From NCBI RefSeq assembly GCF_010015445.1, contig NC_053126.1, positions 15,688,669-15,752,668 on the forward strand: 64,000 nucleotides of DNA. The letters run 5' to 3'. This document shows positions 50,168-62,401 of this stretch, piece after piece. Source of the DNA: Perca fluviatilis (Eukaryota; Chordata; Actinopteri; Perciformes; Percidae). Under the pieces are notes generated by a model that was given only the letters and a program-made list of their open reading frames with translations, was not told the origin of the DNA and ran no database searches. The stretch's first letter is position 1, and each line of letters opens with the position of its first letter. The position numbers were made by a program, and so were the translations under genes.

Positions 50168-52976
50168 ATGGCGTTGCGCCCACGTGCTTCCTCTCAGCCG
50201 GGAAAACCTTCCTTCCTTCTTCCCAAGGTGGCTTCAGGCTCTCGACCGCGGGCTGTTTCCTCACGCTCTGGCTCCATGCTGGAAGAGGAACTGTCTTGTT
50301 CTGTATGCTGTGAGATCTTCAAGGACCCCGTGGTGCTCAAGTGCAGCCACAGCTTCTGCCGAGCCTGTCTGCAGCAGTTCTGGAACAAGAAGAAGGCCAG
50401 ACGCGAGTGTCCCATCTGCAGGAGAAAGTGTTCCCTGACAGAGCCCACAGTCAGCCTGGCACTGAAGAACGTGGCCGACACCTTCCTGAGGGAGCAGGAT
50501 CGCATGGCGGCGGGAAAAGGGGAGGGAGCCAACAGGCCAGGGGAGCAGGGAGGTATAGTGGAGGTGAAGTGCATCACACACGGGGAAGTTCTCAAGCTCT
50601 TCTGTCTGGATGACTTTGAACCCCTCTGCTGTGTGTGTCACACTTCTAAGAAGCACCAGGGACACCGAGTGTGCCCCTTGGAAGAGGGAGCGCAGGACCT
50701 CAAGGTAATGTGTTCTTGTTTAGCTGCAGTTTTGTTTTAAACCGACTACATGTTTTCAATCATTGGTGGAAATGCAACGAAGGGTTTTAGCACCACTGCA
50801 GTGAAATTAAGAAAAATGGTTATTCCTGACATCAGAAACATTTCCCATTTCCACTCTCTGTCAAAATTGTTTTCATCTCCTAAATGTGATTGTACCCTGC
50901 ATGTTTTGGCATTTCCCCATTAGGCAGAGCTGAAAAAAGATCTGATTCCTCTGAAGAAAAACCTGCGTAGCCTGTATGAAGCCAAACAGGAGTGTGATGA
51001 CACAACTGTGCACATCAAGGTATCAATAAACACAGAGCTCCACATAAAACACGAGGACCAGCGTGACCGCTGGCGTGACCGTGGCTTACGTTCTCAGAAT
51101 GGTTTTTATTTCTATAGCTACAGTATTTGTTTGCCTAAAAAACAAGAACCCAAGGTTACCGATTTTGTTGGTTTTTGAATCAGGATTGCTTGCTGAACTC
51201 AGAATTAGAGCAGCCCTTTCATTATATAGTATAATAATGTAGTATATTTTATAGGATTACTGTGACAAAACTAGGAAAAAGAGATTCTCATATGCTCTAG
51301 CTGATGCTGTTTCATAATAGGGTTTTATGGTGGTTTTCTTTTTATTTTACGGCCAGGGAAATTACTTAATGTACAAAATATTAAGGACTTACTTTTCAAG
51401 ATGTACATAGGTGAGTTAAATCAAAGTAAAGGTAATTATTTCGTAGATATGTAGATAAACAGACCAGCATAGATTGGTAGACTATGACTCCTTATCGGTC
51501 ACATTATTGTACTGTATTTCCGTGTTGAGCCTTATTTCCATGTGTGCCAGGACCAGACTGAGGCCACAGAAAAGCAGATGAAAAAGGAGTTTGAGCAGCT
51601 GCGGGAGTTCCTGAAGAAGGAAGAGACCGCTCGACTGGCTGCCCTGCAGCAGGAGGCCGAGGAGAAGAAAGAGCTGGTGAAGAGAAAGTCAGAGAGCATC
51701 ACCAGAAGTATCCTCACCTTCTCTCACGCTGTCATTGCCATTGAGAATGAGATTGCCTCCAGTGACGCTCTCTTCGTTAAAGTAAGTGCTTGTAAAAAAA
51801 TTTCTCTCTGAATTCATCTGACCATGCAAACAATTTGTAATACTGTCTTTTTCTCTTGCTTTCAGAATTACAGCAACACAAAGAAAAGGTAAGTTTTATT
51901 ATCTTCTGCATCTGTTCTGTGTTCCAGATTCAGCTTACTTGTTGTTCAGTATTAATAGGTTCCTGCGTTTGATTTTTGTTTTCTTCTCACAGAGCACAGA
52001 TCCCACTGAATGATCCAGAAAAAGTGTCAGGTGCTCTTATAAATGTGGCCAAGCATGTCAGTTCCCTCAAGTACCATGTGTGGGAGAAGATGGCAGAGCT
52101 GGTTCAGTACAGTAAGCACTCACTTGACTGTGTGTGAGGTTTGGCAACATTGCAAAGTGGAATTTTGTGAACCAAATCAGTATAGTTGTTTTGGAGTAGG
52201 TGTTAATCAAGAGTTTGACCCTGAGGAAGACCAGGATGCATTCAATATGAGCTGGCCTTTTTTTAACCAATGTGGGCTCGTCAGTGAAGGCTTTTGAAAA
52301 TGTTTTGTATTCAAACAAAGCAGTGCGCCTTGGAATTTAGAGAGGAATTAATTCCCTGTTCGTGCTTTAAAAAAAAAAAAAAAATCACTGTTTTTGTCTT
52401 TCCCTTTCCCTTTCAGCACCCATCACCCTGGACCCCAACACTGCCTACCCCTGGTTGTCCCTGTCCCCAGACCTCACCTGTGTCACCAACAGTGGATGCC
52501 TCCAGAAGCTCCCGGACAATCCTGAACGTTTCGGCCACTTTGTGTTCCTGCTGGGCTCGGAGGGCTTCACTTCGGGCCGCCACGCCTGGGAGGTGGATGT
52601 GGGAGACAAGGCAGACTGGATGCTCGGGGTGGTCAAGGAGTCCATCGACAGGAAAGGCCACATCTCGGGCTGTCCCGAGGGTGGCTTTTGGATGATCTCG
52701 CACTGCGATGGCGACTATTTGGCAATGACGAGGCCCAGCAACCCGCTGCATCTGCAGGGAGAGCTGACCCGAGTCAGGGTGCAGCTGGACTACGACTCCG
52801 GAGAGGTGACCTTCTCCAACCCTATCAGCATGCTGCCCATCTACAAGTTCACCGCCTTCTTCACTGAGAAGATATACCCCTTCTTCTGCCCTGGAGCAAA
52901 CATCAATGGGAATAATCCCAAACCGCTTAAGATCTGCCCCGCCAATGTGGCTGTGTGGAACAGTGCCACGTGGTGA
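50168..52976 (+). CDS. TRIM-family E3 ubiquitin ligase (RING, B-box, coiled coil, PRY-SPRY), six exons
   Basis: Likely RING E3 ligase of TRIM class IV. Exons 50168-50704, 50924-51019, 51551-51781, 51866-51888, 51993-52111, 52417-52976 sum to 1566 bp, 521 residues; the 96-, ~231- and 23-bp middle exons are the standard TRIM layout. RING residues 44-84 keep all C3HC4 ligands (CSVC, CSHSFCRAC, CPIC); B-box 2 at about 135-166; a coiled coil over exons 2-3 (ELKKDLIPLKKNL, KQMKKEFEQLREFLKKEE); PRY-SPRY from ~336 with LTLDP-type start (ITLDPNTAYPWLSLS), GRHAWEVDVGDKADWMLGV and FTEKIYPFFCPG. About 36 residues precede the RING, rich in Arg, Ser and Pro. I took the 50168 ATG because the context is strong and the frame open; an in-frame ATG at 50276 starts directly before the RING and could be used instead. 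Most like the TRIM35/NF7-like groups, but I cannot fix the orthologue. Confidence 0.88.
51020..51550. other. TRIM intron 2
   Basis: No exon or clear repeat seen; flanked by CAAG/GTATCA donor and GTGTGCCAG acceptor. Confidence 0.5.
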
Positions 52977-53113
52977 TTTGAAGAAAAAAAAAGAATAAGA
53001 CATAAGTGTATTTCAAATTTAATACAAATAACCCAATTGTGTATCAAATCATTTAAGTGTGTGTTTGTGTAAAATAAGCAGGGTACAAGCAAAGTCATTA
53101 GAACAAGTATTGG

Positions 53114-53119
53114 TTTATT
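53114..53119 (-). other. Polyadenylation signal of the SDR gene
   Basis: AATAAA on the minus strand, 54 bp after the SDR stop codon. It lies between the two convergent stop codons. Confidence 0.55.
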
Positions 53120-53172
53120 TCACTTGGGTTCATTTACTGAATGACTGCAGTTTTTGAAGTGGTTGTTTGAAG

Positions 53173-56100
53173 CTACCAGGGGATGGATTGGCCCTTATAA
53201 TCCAGGAAGGCTCCGTTTTGCTTCTCAGTCAGGGAACCCATCACGCTAAGCATCCCCTCCGCGCTCTCCTGAGCATCAATGTCCGCCTGGTGGTCGGAAA
53301 CACACAGGTAACACGAAGGCTCGCACAGGAGGTCAATTCTTAAGAATTGAATGTTTGAACCCACAAACCAGGTATAGACTCTACAGCTACATTCACACTG
53401 AAAGCGATATAAGTGGTTCATATCACCCCCCCCCCAAATCTCAAATGTGACGACAGATTTAGTTGTAATTCAACTTTTTAGTGATCACTACTTATTCTTT
53501 CATGTTTTGTTAAAAACCATATTCATTACCAAATGACATCAGTTGTTTGTAATAATCAGCTTAAGTATGCAGTGCACAGATCAGGTCTGGGAGGTGAGAC
53601 ACTGCTTTGTTGCATACACACTGTATGAGAAGTAAACACCCTGTTTCCTGGGTGGAACTTACCATGCAGTTCAAAACATTGGAAAATGTCAATGTTGAAT
53701 GTGTATTGTTATTCTTCCTGTTTTATTTATGAGCAGATGTATTGAATGCATTGCAAGACAGGCTGTCATAAAGGAAAATAAAAAAAATGTATATGAAAGA
53801 ATTAAGTCTTTAATAGTGATTAGTTGCCTAATGTTTGCCTAATGACTCCAAAATAAATAATTTGTTTACTAATGATTTTTAGTATTGACTACTAATGTAA
53901 ACTTGATTTGTATTTAGCATCAACTTACTGCTCTGTGTTAATACAACTTAACCTGTTGAGTTTTACCTTGTATAAGAAGTCCTGACCTGCACTTTCATAA
54001 TTCTGTAGTTCAATCTATATCAGATTTGTGGCAATAGGACTGCAGTCGCAGTCTCAACAGTCTCTTCAGAAATGTGATATGTCACTATGTTGGCAAGTGA
54101 AAGCATGGTAGGACAGCTGCAATCATGGGGGTTCACATGCATCAATACAAAGCTATGGCTATGGCAGGATCACAGGAACATTTTGAGTGCAAAGATTTTG
54201 CAACACTTAAAGGCTTAAAACTAACTTTAAAGACATGCTATGCCTGAAAAAAACAAGCCAATGCTGCGTTACATGTCCATTATTAGAGGGATCAATATTC
54301 TAATGCAGTTATCCATCCTATGAAACACTGGAGCTGTGTGACAACATCAGCAGACTCCAGCAAACGTAATCAAAGTGGCCTACCTTCATGTGTATACTTC
54401 TGCATAAGCACACCTCAAAGTTACTTCATAAAGCAGAATAAGCAAGTTAGAAAGATACTGCTTGTTCAGACTGGTATCAGATATTTGACACATTGGACAT
54501 TTACACATTTTAAAAATCAGTTCTGAGTAACAAAATCCTGCAATGTGAATGAAGTGAAGTTTGTAAAACAATCTGTCACCATGAGAGTTGCTTAGTTTGA
54601 TTTGTATTGTATTGATTCAACAAAAAAAAAAAAAAAAACTACTTTAGTAGAAACAGCACAATGCACAACATTCAAACTCAAAAATGTGTGTGAAATCATA
54701 CATCATGGTGTTAATATTGTGCTTCTCAATCAAGTAAACTCTAATTCAGAGCTGACCGTTATGAAAACTGCTGACTCACCTCCTCTCCACCCATGTCAGT
54801 GCGCACCCAGCCAGGGTGCAGCAGAGAGAACAGAATCTCATCCTTCTTCAGCTCCTCTGCAGCACACACTGTCAGCATGTTCAAACCTGCCTGAGGAGAG
54901 AGGAGCGGGTAGACAGAAATTTAGGTGATAGGTGAACAGCTGTACTTAAGAAATGTAACACGAAGCCTTTGAGTCGCTGGTCACAGGGTTAGCAGGTTGT
55001 CCCTCACCTTGCTGATGCGGTAGGATACGACAGGGCAGAAGGCATACGACTGTTTTAAAGCTTCCATTGAACCCAAAAGTGAGGAGATGTTGACGACGGC
55101 TGCTTTGCTGATGGACATCCCAGGCATTCCACTGGCCTTCACTGCGTCACGCAGGTGAGGCAGGAACTCCTAGAGATGACCACCAGGACGAAAGTCAGCA
55201 AGAGGAAACCTTCAAAGTACAGTGTTGAAGTTCTGTGTTTCAGATCTTCCTGTCCCTTACTTTAATCATGTTCATAGGGCCCATGACATTGGTGTTGAAG
55301 GTATGTTGCATGTCCTCAGGACTGGTTTCCTGCACAGTGCCTTTGGCCATGATGCCTGCGTTGTTAATCAGCAGGTTGAGACCCCCCGTCCCCACCACAG
55401 AGCCCACCTCCTGGGCGCACAGTTTTATGCTACAAAGGTCAGTGGCGTCTGACAGAGAGAGAAAAAAAAAAATTTGGAGCCTTAACAGTGGTCAATAGCA
55501 GACAGTTAAATAAATATCAGAGCCCTGGGCTATTTATTTATAGAGTGGAGGCCAGTGCCTGGCCATGGGAGCAGGACAGAGTTTACAGAGTTTTCCCCCC
55601 CAATTGCTAACACACTAAAATGACATGCTTAGCACATTTTTGTAAACTGACACACAAAGAGCAAAACCTCTTTTGAAGTCTCCAAAAGTCTAAACACATT
55701 TTCTGCTTTACACACATTTTGCAATTCAAAGTGGCACTTTTTAAATGCACTGAACATGGTTCTTTGCATAAGACACAACAATCTGACATAAAGTCATGTT
55801 TGTCATTTAAACACTGACAACCTCAATGGTTAATTGTTACCACTTCAATCAGTAAGTAAGCACTATGAAAAGACCACAGGTGAGCACTTTTTTTTTTCTA
55901 GCATCTATTTTTTTCTATATAATTTTTTCGGCACATTTTTCTGCAATTTTCTTTTTCAGTTTACTGTTTTTTGTGAGCATATTTTTGTTCAGTCCAATGT
56001 AAATATATCTGCTGTGCATATGTTGCATGGATTAAAAAAATAAATGTTTCAACAACATGTGTGTATCTGCAAATATGTGTGTGCATGTGAACACTGAAGA

Positions 56101-56822
56101 ATTTGAACTATTTTAGTATTATGGCAATAACATCAAAACTAAAGATGAAAGTGCTTTTCATTTTGTCCAACAGTGTGTAGTTGATTGGACATAAATCTGG
56201 TAATATGAATGAAGTGTGTGCCATTTGCTGCAAAAGTTTGATTTTGATAATGCTATATGTAGTTTTGGTTGCAGTGCTTCATTTTGCAGGATATATGTGG
56301 TATTTTGTAGTTTGGGTGTGTGGTTTTGTGAATTGTGTTAAGTATTTTGATAAAACCAGCCAAGTTTGCAAAATTGTGTTTTAGAAATTGGAAAAAAAAC
56401 TGTTATATAACATAACATAACATAACATAACATAAGAGAGAGAGCTCGTACCCAGACGGACAACAGAAATGATGTTAGGATTCTTCTTTGCCAATGTTTG
56501 CAAGGCCTGTAAATACACAGAGAGAAACGTTTGTAATTCAGCAAAGATTCACACACACACACTGTTGATCTCTTGTACTCACTTTTATCGAGCTGTGTAA
56601 ACTACAGTAAGTACATTTACTCAAGAATTATAAGTTAAGCTACCCAGCAGAGTGACAAGAGAAGGTAAAGAGTCTTACCTCAGCTCTGGGTCCATCTGGG
56701 TCCCTGCAACAGGCGAATAGCTTTGTCACTGGACGGGGGGCCTCCACCATTTGCTTAACCATCTCCAGGCCCAGGCCTCTGTTGGCTCCTGTGATAAGCA
56801 CGCTGACTGGTTGAGCTGCCAT
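53173..56822 (-). CDS. Short-chain dehydrogenase/reductase, C-factor/sniffer-like, six exons
   Basis: Predicted cytosolic NAD(P)H-dependent oxidoreductase; substrate unknown. Exons read leftward: 56822-56679, 56506-56452, 55448-55261, 55169-55008, 54890-54780, 53286-53173, total 774 bp, 257 residues, the normal size of a classical SDR. Seen: Rossmann glycine motif TGANRGLGLEM near residues 10-20, NNAGIMAKG, the conserved-Ser strand VVNISSLLGSM, catalytic YRISK (YxxxK), and LLHPGWVRTDMGG; ends LDYKGQSIPW. The start ATG begins MAAQPVSVLITG; an in-frame ATG 45 bp upstream would add 15 residues but gives no SDR sequence. Fish carry several of these C-factor-like genes, so I give no symbol. Convergent with the TRIM gene; stops are only 196 bp apart. 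A minus-strand AATAAA sits at 53114-53119. Confidence 0.88.
53287..54779. other. SDR intron 5 (overlaps likely TRIM 3' end)
   Basis: No exon recognised. A plus-strand AATAAA near 53777 could end the TRIM transcript inside this antisense intron. A-run near 54621 is simple sequence. Confidence 0.4.
55449..56451. other. SDR intron 2
   Basis: No exon seen; AT-rich with a (CATAA)n short tandem repeat at about 56407-56435 just next to the exon 2 donor (antisense). Confidence 0.5.
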
Positions 56823-57149
56823 TTCCTCTGTCTCTATTAGCACAATTCTCTGTCTGAGATCTTGCATAAAGCCCTTGCAGAATGTTTGGCCTTAAGTTTG
56901 GCCACACCCACATTCTCATATCACAGTGTGTGTGTGTGTGTTTATCCAATCCTACAGCCCCATTTAAAAAGTGGGCAGGTCACAGTGATAAATATACTAT
57001 AACATATTCAAAAAAGAAGCAAATATGGTGATGGTGCTAATGTTAAAACGTGCTAGATGACGTAAAGGAGTGTAGCTCATGTTGGGTTTTCAAAGTTCAG
57101 AGAACAATAGTGCAAGGCAACACAAACAGCAAAGGACTTCCTGATGACA

Positions 57150-57875
57150 AACATAAAGGAAAAGTCCAGTGAGCTAGTCCAAAGAGCTGGTGGTGGACTA
57201 CCAGAGGATCAGGAGGCTCACTGTCCTGGTTATCATCCAGGGAGAGGAACTGGAGAGGGTGGACTCATACAAGTACCTTGGGGTCCAAATCTATTTAAAA
57301 AAAACTGTATACACTGACACCCTCTTCAGGAAGGGACAGCGCACACTCTCCCTGAGGAGACTCACATCCTCCTGCAGATCTTTTACCAGTCTGTAGTAGC
57401 CAGTAAACTGGTCTTTGCTGTGGTGGTGGCATCAAGGCTGGTGAGTCCGGCAGACTTAAGAGGCTGGTTAGGAAGGCCAGCTCTGTGGTCGGCACGAACT
57501 GGACAGTCTTGAGGTGGTGGTGGAGAGGATGAAGGACAAGATCAAAGCCGTCCTAGATAACCCCTCTGGCCCTCTTTACGATGAGCTGTTGCAGATGGGC
57601 GGCTCATTCAGCAACTGGATCATCCCACCCAGATGCAAAACAGAGCACTTCAGGGCTCATTTGTGCCCACTGCCATAAGACTGCACAATTAGCAGCAGAG
57701 ACCACACACATGTTCCACACTTGTATAGTTTTTATTTTTTACCTGTATTCTTATTTTTTGTTTTATATACCTCTTATTATTTTGAATGTGTTTGTTTGTT
57801 TTTCTTTATTTTATTTCTAACCTCGTGCTGCTGCAACAACCCCTATGAGGATCAATTAAGGCTTATCTTATGTTG
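57150..57875 (+). mobile_element. 3' fragment of a non-LTR retrotransposon (LINE), broken
   Basis: Reads as the end of a reverse-transcriptase ORF, first in the frame giving GEELERVDSYKYLGVQI and LFRKGQRTLSLRRL, then in shifted frames (FYQSVVAS-like, then a terminal stretch near ATRLHN-like residues at 57675). Several frameshifts and stops make it inactive. It ends near 57875 in CAATTAAGGCTTATCTTATG, the style of tail seen in CR1/L2/Rex1-type fish LINEs. The exact clade is not resolved; 5' part is missing. Confidence 0.7.
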
Positions 57876-59334
57876 CAGTATTGTGTGGTCTTTGTTGAGC
57901 TTGGGGACATTACAGTATAAATTAAAGCCATTCAGTGCAAGTCGTAAACAGTGTTGATGTATCGAAGCAAAAATAGCTGAGGAATGTGAGCTTGGCGAAC
58001 CACAGAAAAGACATACTGTGTCAGACAATCAAGTGATTCATTTAGAAATAAAAATAATGTGACTACTTTGATGTTAAAGCTGCACAAATTGACACCAGAA
58101 CAGCAATAAAGCAATGGCAAGCTATAATGACTGACTTTAATATATACATATTTTCATCTGTAATAATGGCACTAAAGCTACAGCAGTGATGTTGGCAGGG
58201 ATGCAGTTAGGCATTCTTACCACATGGCTGCACTATTTCTGTGTGAAACAGCACATTTAGAATATCTGACAAAAGATTTACAGAGGCTTGAAAATCCTTA
58301 GTAAACAAACGGCATACATGTCCACCCTAACAAGTAATGTACTTTAATATAACAAATTAAAACCTCAGGTTTCTGAAAACAACTGAAAATCTATGAAAAA
58401 AGGTAAACTAGGCTGATAAACAAGCAGAATAATCTTACTCTACTGGCACATTTTTCACTTGAAATTCAATTTGTTTTCTTCCTGAAAACCAAATTATATT
58501 ATATATTTTAATTCTTAATTAGCAAACGAATTACTTGTTAAAGTGGATATTTATCATGCAATAAATACAGCAACTATGAATTGTAAAGCTTATAAATCGG
58601 CTTTAAAACTGACAGCTGAATCAACACCTCTCTGACAGGTCTCTAAACCGTTGCATTATGAGCTTCACAAAGGTAGTTTTCATTGCAGGGCTGTTGCACT
58701 GGATGGCATTATGTTATGGTATATGGTCCTGTTATTTTGTCAATCCCCTGCATAGTGCATAACATGCATGTCAGAAAAAACAAGCTGGTGGCAGGACGGC
58801 TCACACTGACTGACAGAAGCAGAGAGGGCGGGACTTTAAGAAACAACAGGCGAACCATAAAATCAGGAACAGATTTGTTCTAGGAGGACTCACATAGCTG
58901 AAGACAATAACATACTTCAGATAGCAATGTGACTGAATGCCCTGCAATGACGATGCATGCTGTCTGTCAATTATTGAGACTGATGCTCTTTGGATTCCTC
59001 CGCTGCTGGTGAGCGTAAAACAAATGTGTGCGTTTGACTGTGTAAGCAACAGGTAAAAAGTTTCAAAAAGGCTTTATGAAGACCAAAAAGAAAGGGGTGT
59101 GCACTGTAGTGTCACTTTCAAATACTTCAAACATTAAGTCTGACAAAACACACTTACGACACAAAAATACATCCTTTCCCTTTCATTTGGCAGCAGATTC
59201 CTTTCGCTGTCCTGATCAAATTGGCAGTGTCTCACTCTTGTTTCTATTCACACACTTGAACGCACATGCACGTGCACACCCGTTTATTCACATAAACACC
59301 ATGTTGGACCCCTTCTCCCTTTCCTTCTACAGAT

Positions 59335-59426
<92 letters not shown>

Positions 59427-59773
59427 AACACAAACACACACACAGTAGTGTGCAGTACATAACATGCACAGATATGATAAATACATACGTTTTTCATTAA
59501 ATGCACTTCTGTGTCCACAGCTTTCCACTTTGAAAATAGAAAGGTGCATAAATAAAACATTCCCATCGTTATAGAAAAGGTCCATGCAAGAACGGCACCT
59601 ATCAGTTCCCCGAGACTGAATGTGGAGAAAATACTGTATGAGGGAGACGTGCCTTCTAGCTGCATCCTTTTGCAGCCCACCATTTCTTGATTTCTGTTGT
59701 TGTTGTTGTTGTTGTTGTTTCTGTTGCTGTGTCTCCTCTCTCTGGCAGTGTTCTGACAGTATATCTGTCCCTC
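57876..59773. other. Region downstream of kcnt, including its likely 3'UTR
   Basis: No coding exon. A minus-strand AATAAA candidate at 59283-59288 would give a kcnt 3'UTR of ~490 bp crossing the CA repeat. Left of that, nothing recognised. Confidence 0.4.
59337..59422. repeat. (CA)n microsatellite
   Basis: About 42 pure CA units followed by an interrupted (CACAAA) stretch to about 59445; probably in the kcnt 3'UTR. A (GTT)n run also lies at 59695-59720. Confidence 0.97.
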
Positions 59774-60980
59774 TCACAGATGGGTGCTGTCCTGTGTATC
59801 GAACCTGTGACTCTCTGAGATCCCGGCGCTGCACTTCCTGCTGTTACCCTGATTGGGTACCAGAGAGAGGGGGTCTGGTCTGATCAGGTATCTGTAGATG
59901 TGGTACAGATAAGACAGGAGTGGCAAATAGAATCATGTGATAGTTTTCATGCTGTGTTCATTTTACAGTGCTATCAATTACATTTGGCATTGTGTACTCA
60001 CACAACATCGTGCAGCTCCAGTCTGGTGTCTGGAGAAGGGTTGATGAGGATATAAGACAGTCTGTTCCCTTGGTCTGTCATCCCATCTGACACAGGAAGA
60101 ATAGAGGTGAGTGATGCAGGAAATAAAATAGGCACAGGATATACAGCAGGCTGTGCAACATCCGTACACACAGAATAGAGGCTTTGTTACTGTGAGACAG
60201 GAAGAAAAATTTAGATGAAAATGGACACAAGCAACAACAACAACTGAGGTAGAACAAGTACTCAGATCATTTCCTTAAGTAAAAGTACCATTACAGCAAT
60301 GTAAAATTAATTTATTACAGAAAAAAATTATGAATTCAAATTCTTTTTAATGGAAAGTACAGTACAGCACAGTAAAATGACAGCACAGTGTATTTAATTT
60401 TATATACTTATCATTTGTTGTCAAGTTACTATTATAGCTGTCAAATAAATGTAGTGGAGTAAAAATCACATTTACTTCTAAAATGTAGAATTATAAAGTA
60501 GTATAAACTGGAATCAACCTCAAAGATGTACTGAAGTACAGCATTTGAGTAAATATACTTAGTTACATTCCACCACTAGTAAACTTGAGATCAGGAACAC
60601 AATACTTGTATGCACAAACTACATACAGACTTACTAAATCCAGTTGAAGAAAGGCCCAGATGTTTCATCCTCGTTTTCACCAGGGCGTTGAGTTCCTGCC
60701 TCTCCGAGCGCCTGAACAGGGTCAGTCTTTGCTGGTTGATCCTCTCTGCCGCGCTGCCTGCACCCCCCTTGGCCCCACTGGAGCCCCGACCTCCCTTCCT
60801 GCTCAGCCGCCGGGCCCACTGCATGCTTTTTCTCCTGAGCAGCGGGTGGTCTGAGGAGTGGGAGGAGGTGGAGACGGGCTCCGAAGAGGTGGAGTTACGG
60901 TGAGCACCGCTCCGGGACAAAAGGGGCTCTCTGGGTTCTCTGGTGTCCTCGTAGTCCTCCACTGTGATGGATACCTTGGA
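59774..60980 (-). CDS. kcnt: Sodium-activated potassium channel subfamily T, C-terminal end (partial)
   Basis: Last three exons of a Slack/Slick (KCNT) channel, a plasma-membrane K+ channel opened by cytosolic Na+. Exons 60980-60635, 60086-60002, 59891-59774, in frame, give the last 182 residues, all in the distal cytoplasmic tail. Diagnostic are [75 protein letters not shown] and [13 protein letters not shown]. The protein ends STHL, a class I PDZ ligand like the ETQL I recall for mammalian KCNT1/2. The short TGF-to-LSY linker resembles KCNT2 rather than the longer KCNT1 form. The transmembrane, pore and RCK exons lie beyond the right edge or in sequence where I cannot see them. An upstream ATG two codons into the intron (60989) is spurious; the acceptor is at 60981-60982. 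Paralogue unresolved; family placement firm. Confidence 0.85.
60245..60590. mobile_element. Common fish interspersed repeat in a kcnt intron
   Basis: Left AGGTAGAACAAGTACTCAGA with CTTAAGTAAAAGTACC, right GAGTAAATATACTTAGTTAC and ATTCCACCACTAG; this is a pattern I know from many teleost genomes. A short related piece (GTACATTTACTCAAG) is at 56610. Lies between the two penultimate kcnt exons; class uncertain. Confidence 0.55.
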
Positions 60981-62203
60981 CTGTGACATGAAGAGGGATT
61001 AATACGTTATCATTCTATAAGTAAATGATGCACAAGATGCACTCTGTTGCATATAATGAATAGTACATTAAGTATCTTTGGTGTAACAAAAAAATCTGCT
61101 GCAGCCCTAATTTCTCTTTAAAAAATGAATAACAGTTCCCACATTGGGAAAAATGTTAATTGTCACGGCATCATGTCTAATATGTAGATTTCATTGTGAC
61201 TATACAAAGTGGGGTTTTGTTACTTTTATATGTCCGTCTGACGTGATGAATACACATGTCAAAACTAAGATCTGACTGTCTCCATATCGGAATGTGTCTC
61301 CATAACTCTGCATCTACTGTACTTGTTGACAAAACATGTACACATTGAATTACTGTAGCATTTGGATAGATCTGTTTAAACAACTCTTAAAGGGAAGTGC
61401 TTCACCAAGTGCATGCTCTTGGGGGAAATTGTTGGGTCTCTGTTAGTCTATATCCACGACGTTCCACTTCCGGGATTGTTCAGGTGCCACCGGAAATTTT
61501 GCTGGATGTCCTTCTTTTTAGGCCGGATGTCTCACACCTCCCGCTTTCTTTGTGTTGGCGTTTTAAACTCCGGTCGATTTATGAGGACTCTGGTTAACTG
61601 CGCCCCAGATCTCTGCAGGGTAAATCCAGACAGCTAACTAGACTATCTGTTAAATCTGAGTTTTCTGTTGCACGACTAAAACAACTTTTGAATGATAATG
61701 TTCCACCAAAACAAGTTCCTTCCCGAGGCTATTTTGCAGAGGCACTGTCATTGTGTCTGGGGCTTAGTGCCACCCAAGACGATTATGATTGGTTTTAAAG
61801 AAATGCCAATAAACCTTGCATGTTTTTCTCCCATCCCGGAATGCTGTGTGGACTAGCCAGACCCTCCCCTTCGCAGCGCTGTGGAGGAAGGCAATGCGAG
61901 ATTAGGTTTCTGTAAACTATAGAGTGTGGTCTAGACCTACTCTATCTGTAAAGTGTCCTGAGCTTACTTCTGTTATTATTTGACACTAGAATAAAATTAA
62001 ATTTAAAGGGTGAGTTTTTCCAGTCGAGAAAATCTTTAGAAAGTTTGTAGTTTAAAAAAGACAGCTTTATGTATAGTATCTCATTATCCATGAGATTTTT
62101 TTTATGGGGAATTGAATGAATCTTGTGACAGTTCCTCTCTTTGTAGTCTTAGCCCTGCTACAGGTTTTGTTTGTTCCTCCAACTCTTTTGTATTGTGGGG
62201 TTT
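60981..62203. other. kcnt upstream intron (part) with a repeat block
   Basis: Expected to be intron of kcnt (minus strand). No further KCNT exon found. About 61440-61910 (CACTTCCGGGATTGTTCAGG, ATCCCGGAATGCTGTGTGG, GACTAGCCAGACCC) is CpG-richer and resembles a common fish DNA-transposon end; borders not defined. Confidence 0.4.
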
Positions 62204-62401
62204 AAAGGTCCCATGGCATGATAATGTCACTTTATGAGGTTTTTTAACATTAATATGAGTTCCCCCAGCCTACCTATGGTCCCCCAGTGGCTAGAAATGG
62301 CAACAGATTTAAACCGAGCCCTGGGTATCCTGCTCTGCCTTTGAGAAAATGAAAGCTCAGATGGGCCGACCTGGAATCTTGCTCCTTATGAGGTCATAAG
62401 G

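Noticed and set aside
52413..53003. 196-residue minus-strand frame over the TRIM SPRY exon
   Set aside because: Antisense shadow; the plus frame holds PRY-SPRY motifs and correct splice phase.
56640..56867. SDR start at the upstream ATG (56867)
   Set aside because: Adds 15 residues with no similarity to SDR N-termini; the ATG at 56822 gives the normal short lead into the glycine motif. Not fully excluded.
59284..59834. Frames with VCVC or HTHT runs and a Q-run
   Set aside because: Translation of the CA and GTT microsatellites; the kcnt reading frame stops at 59774.
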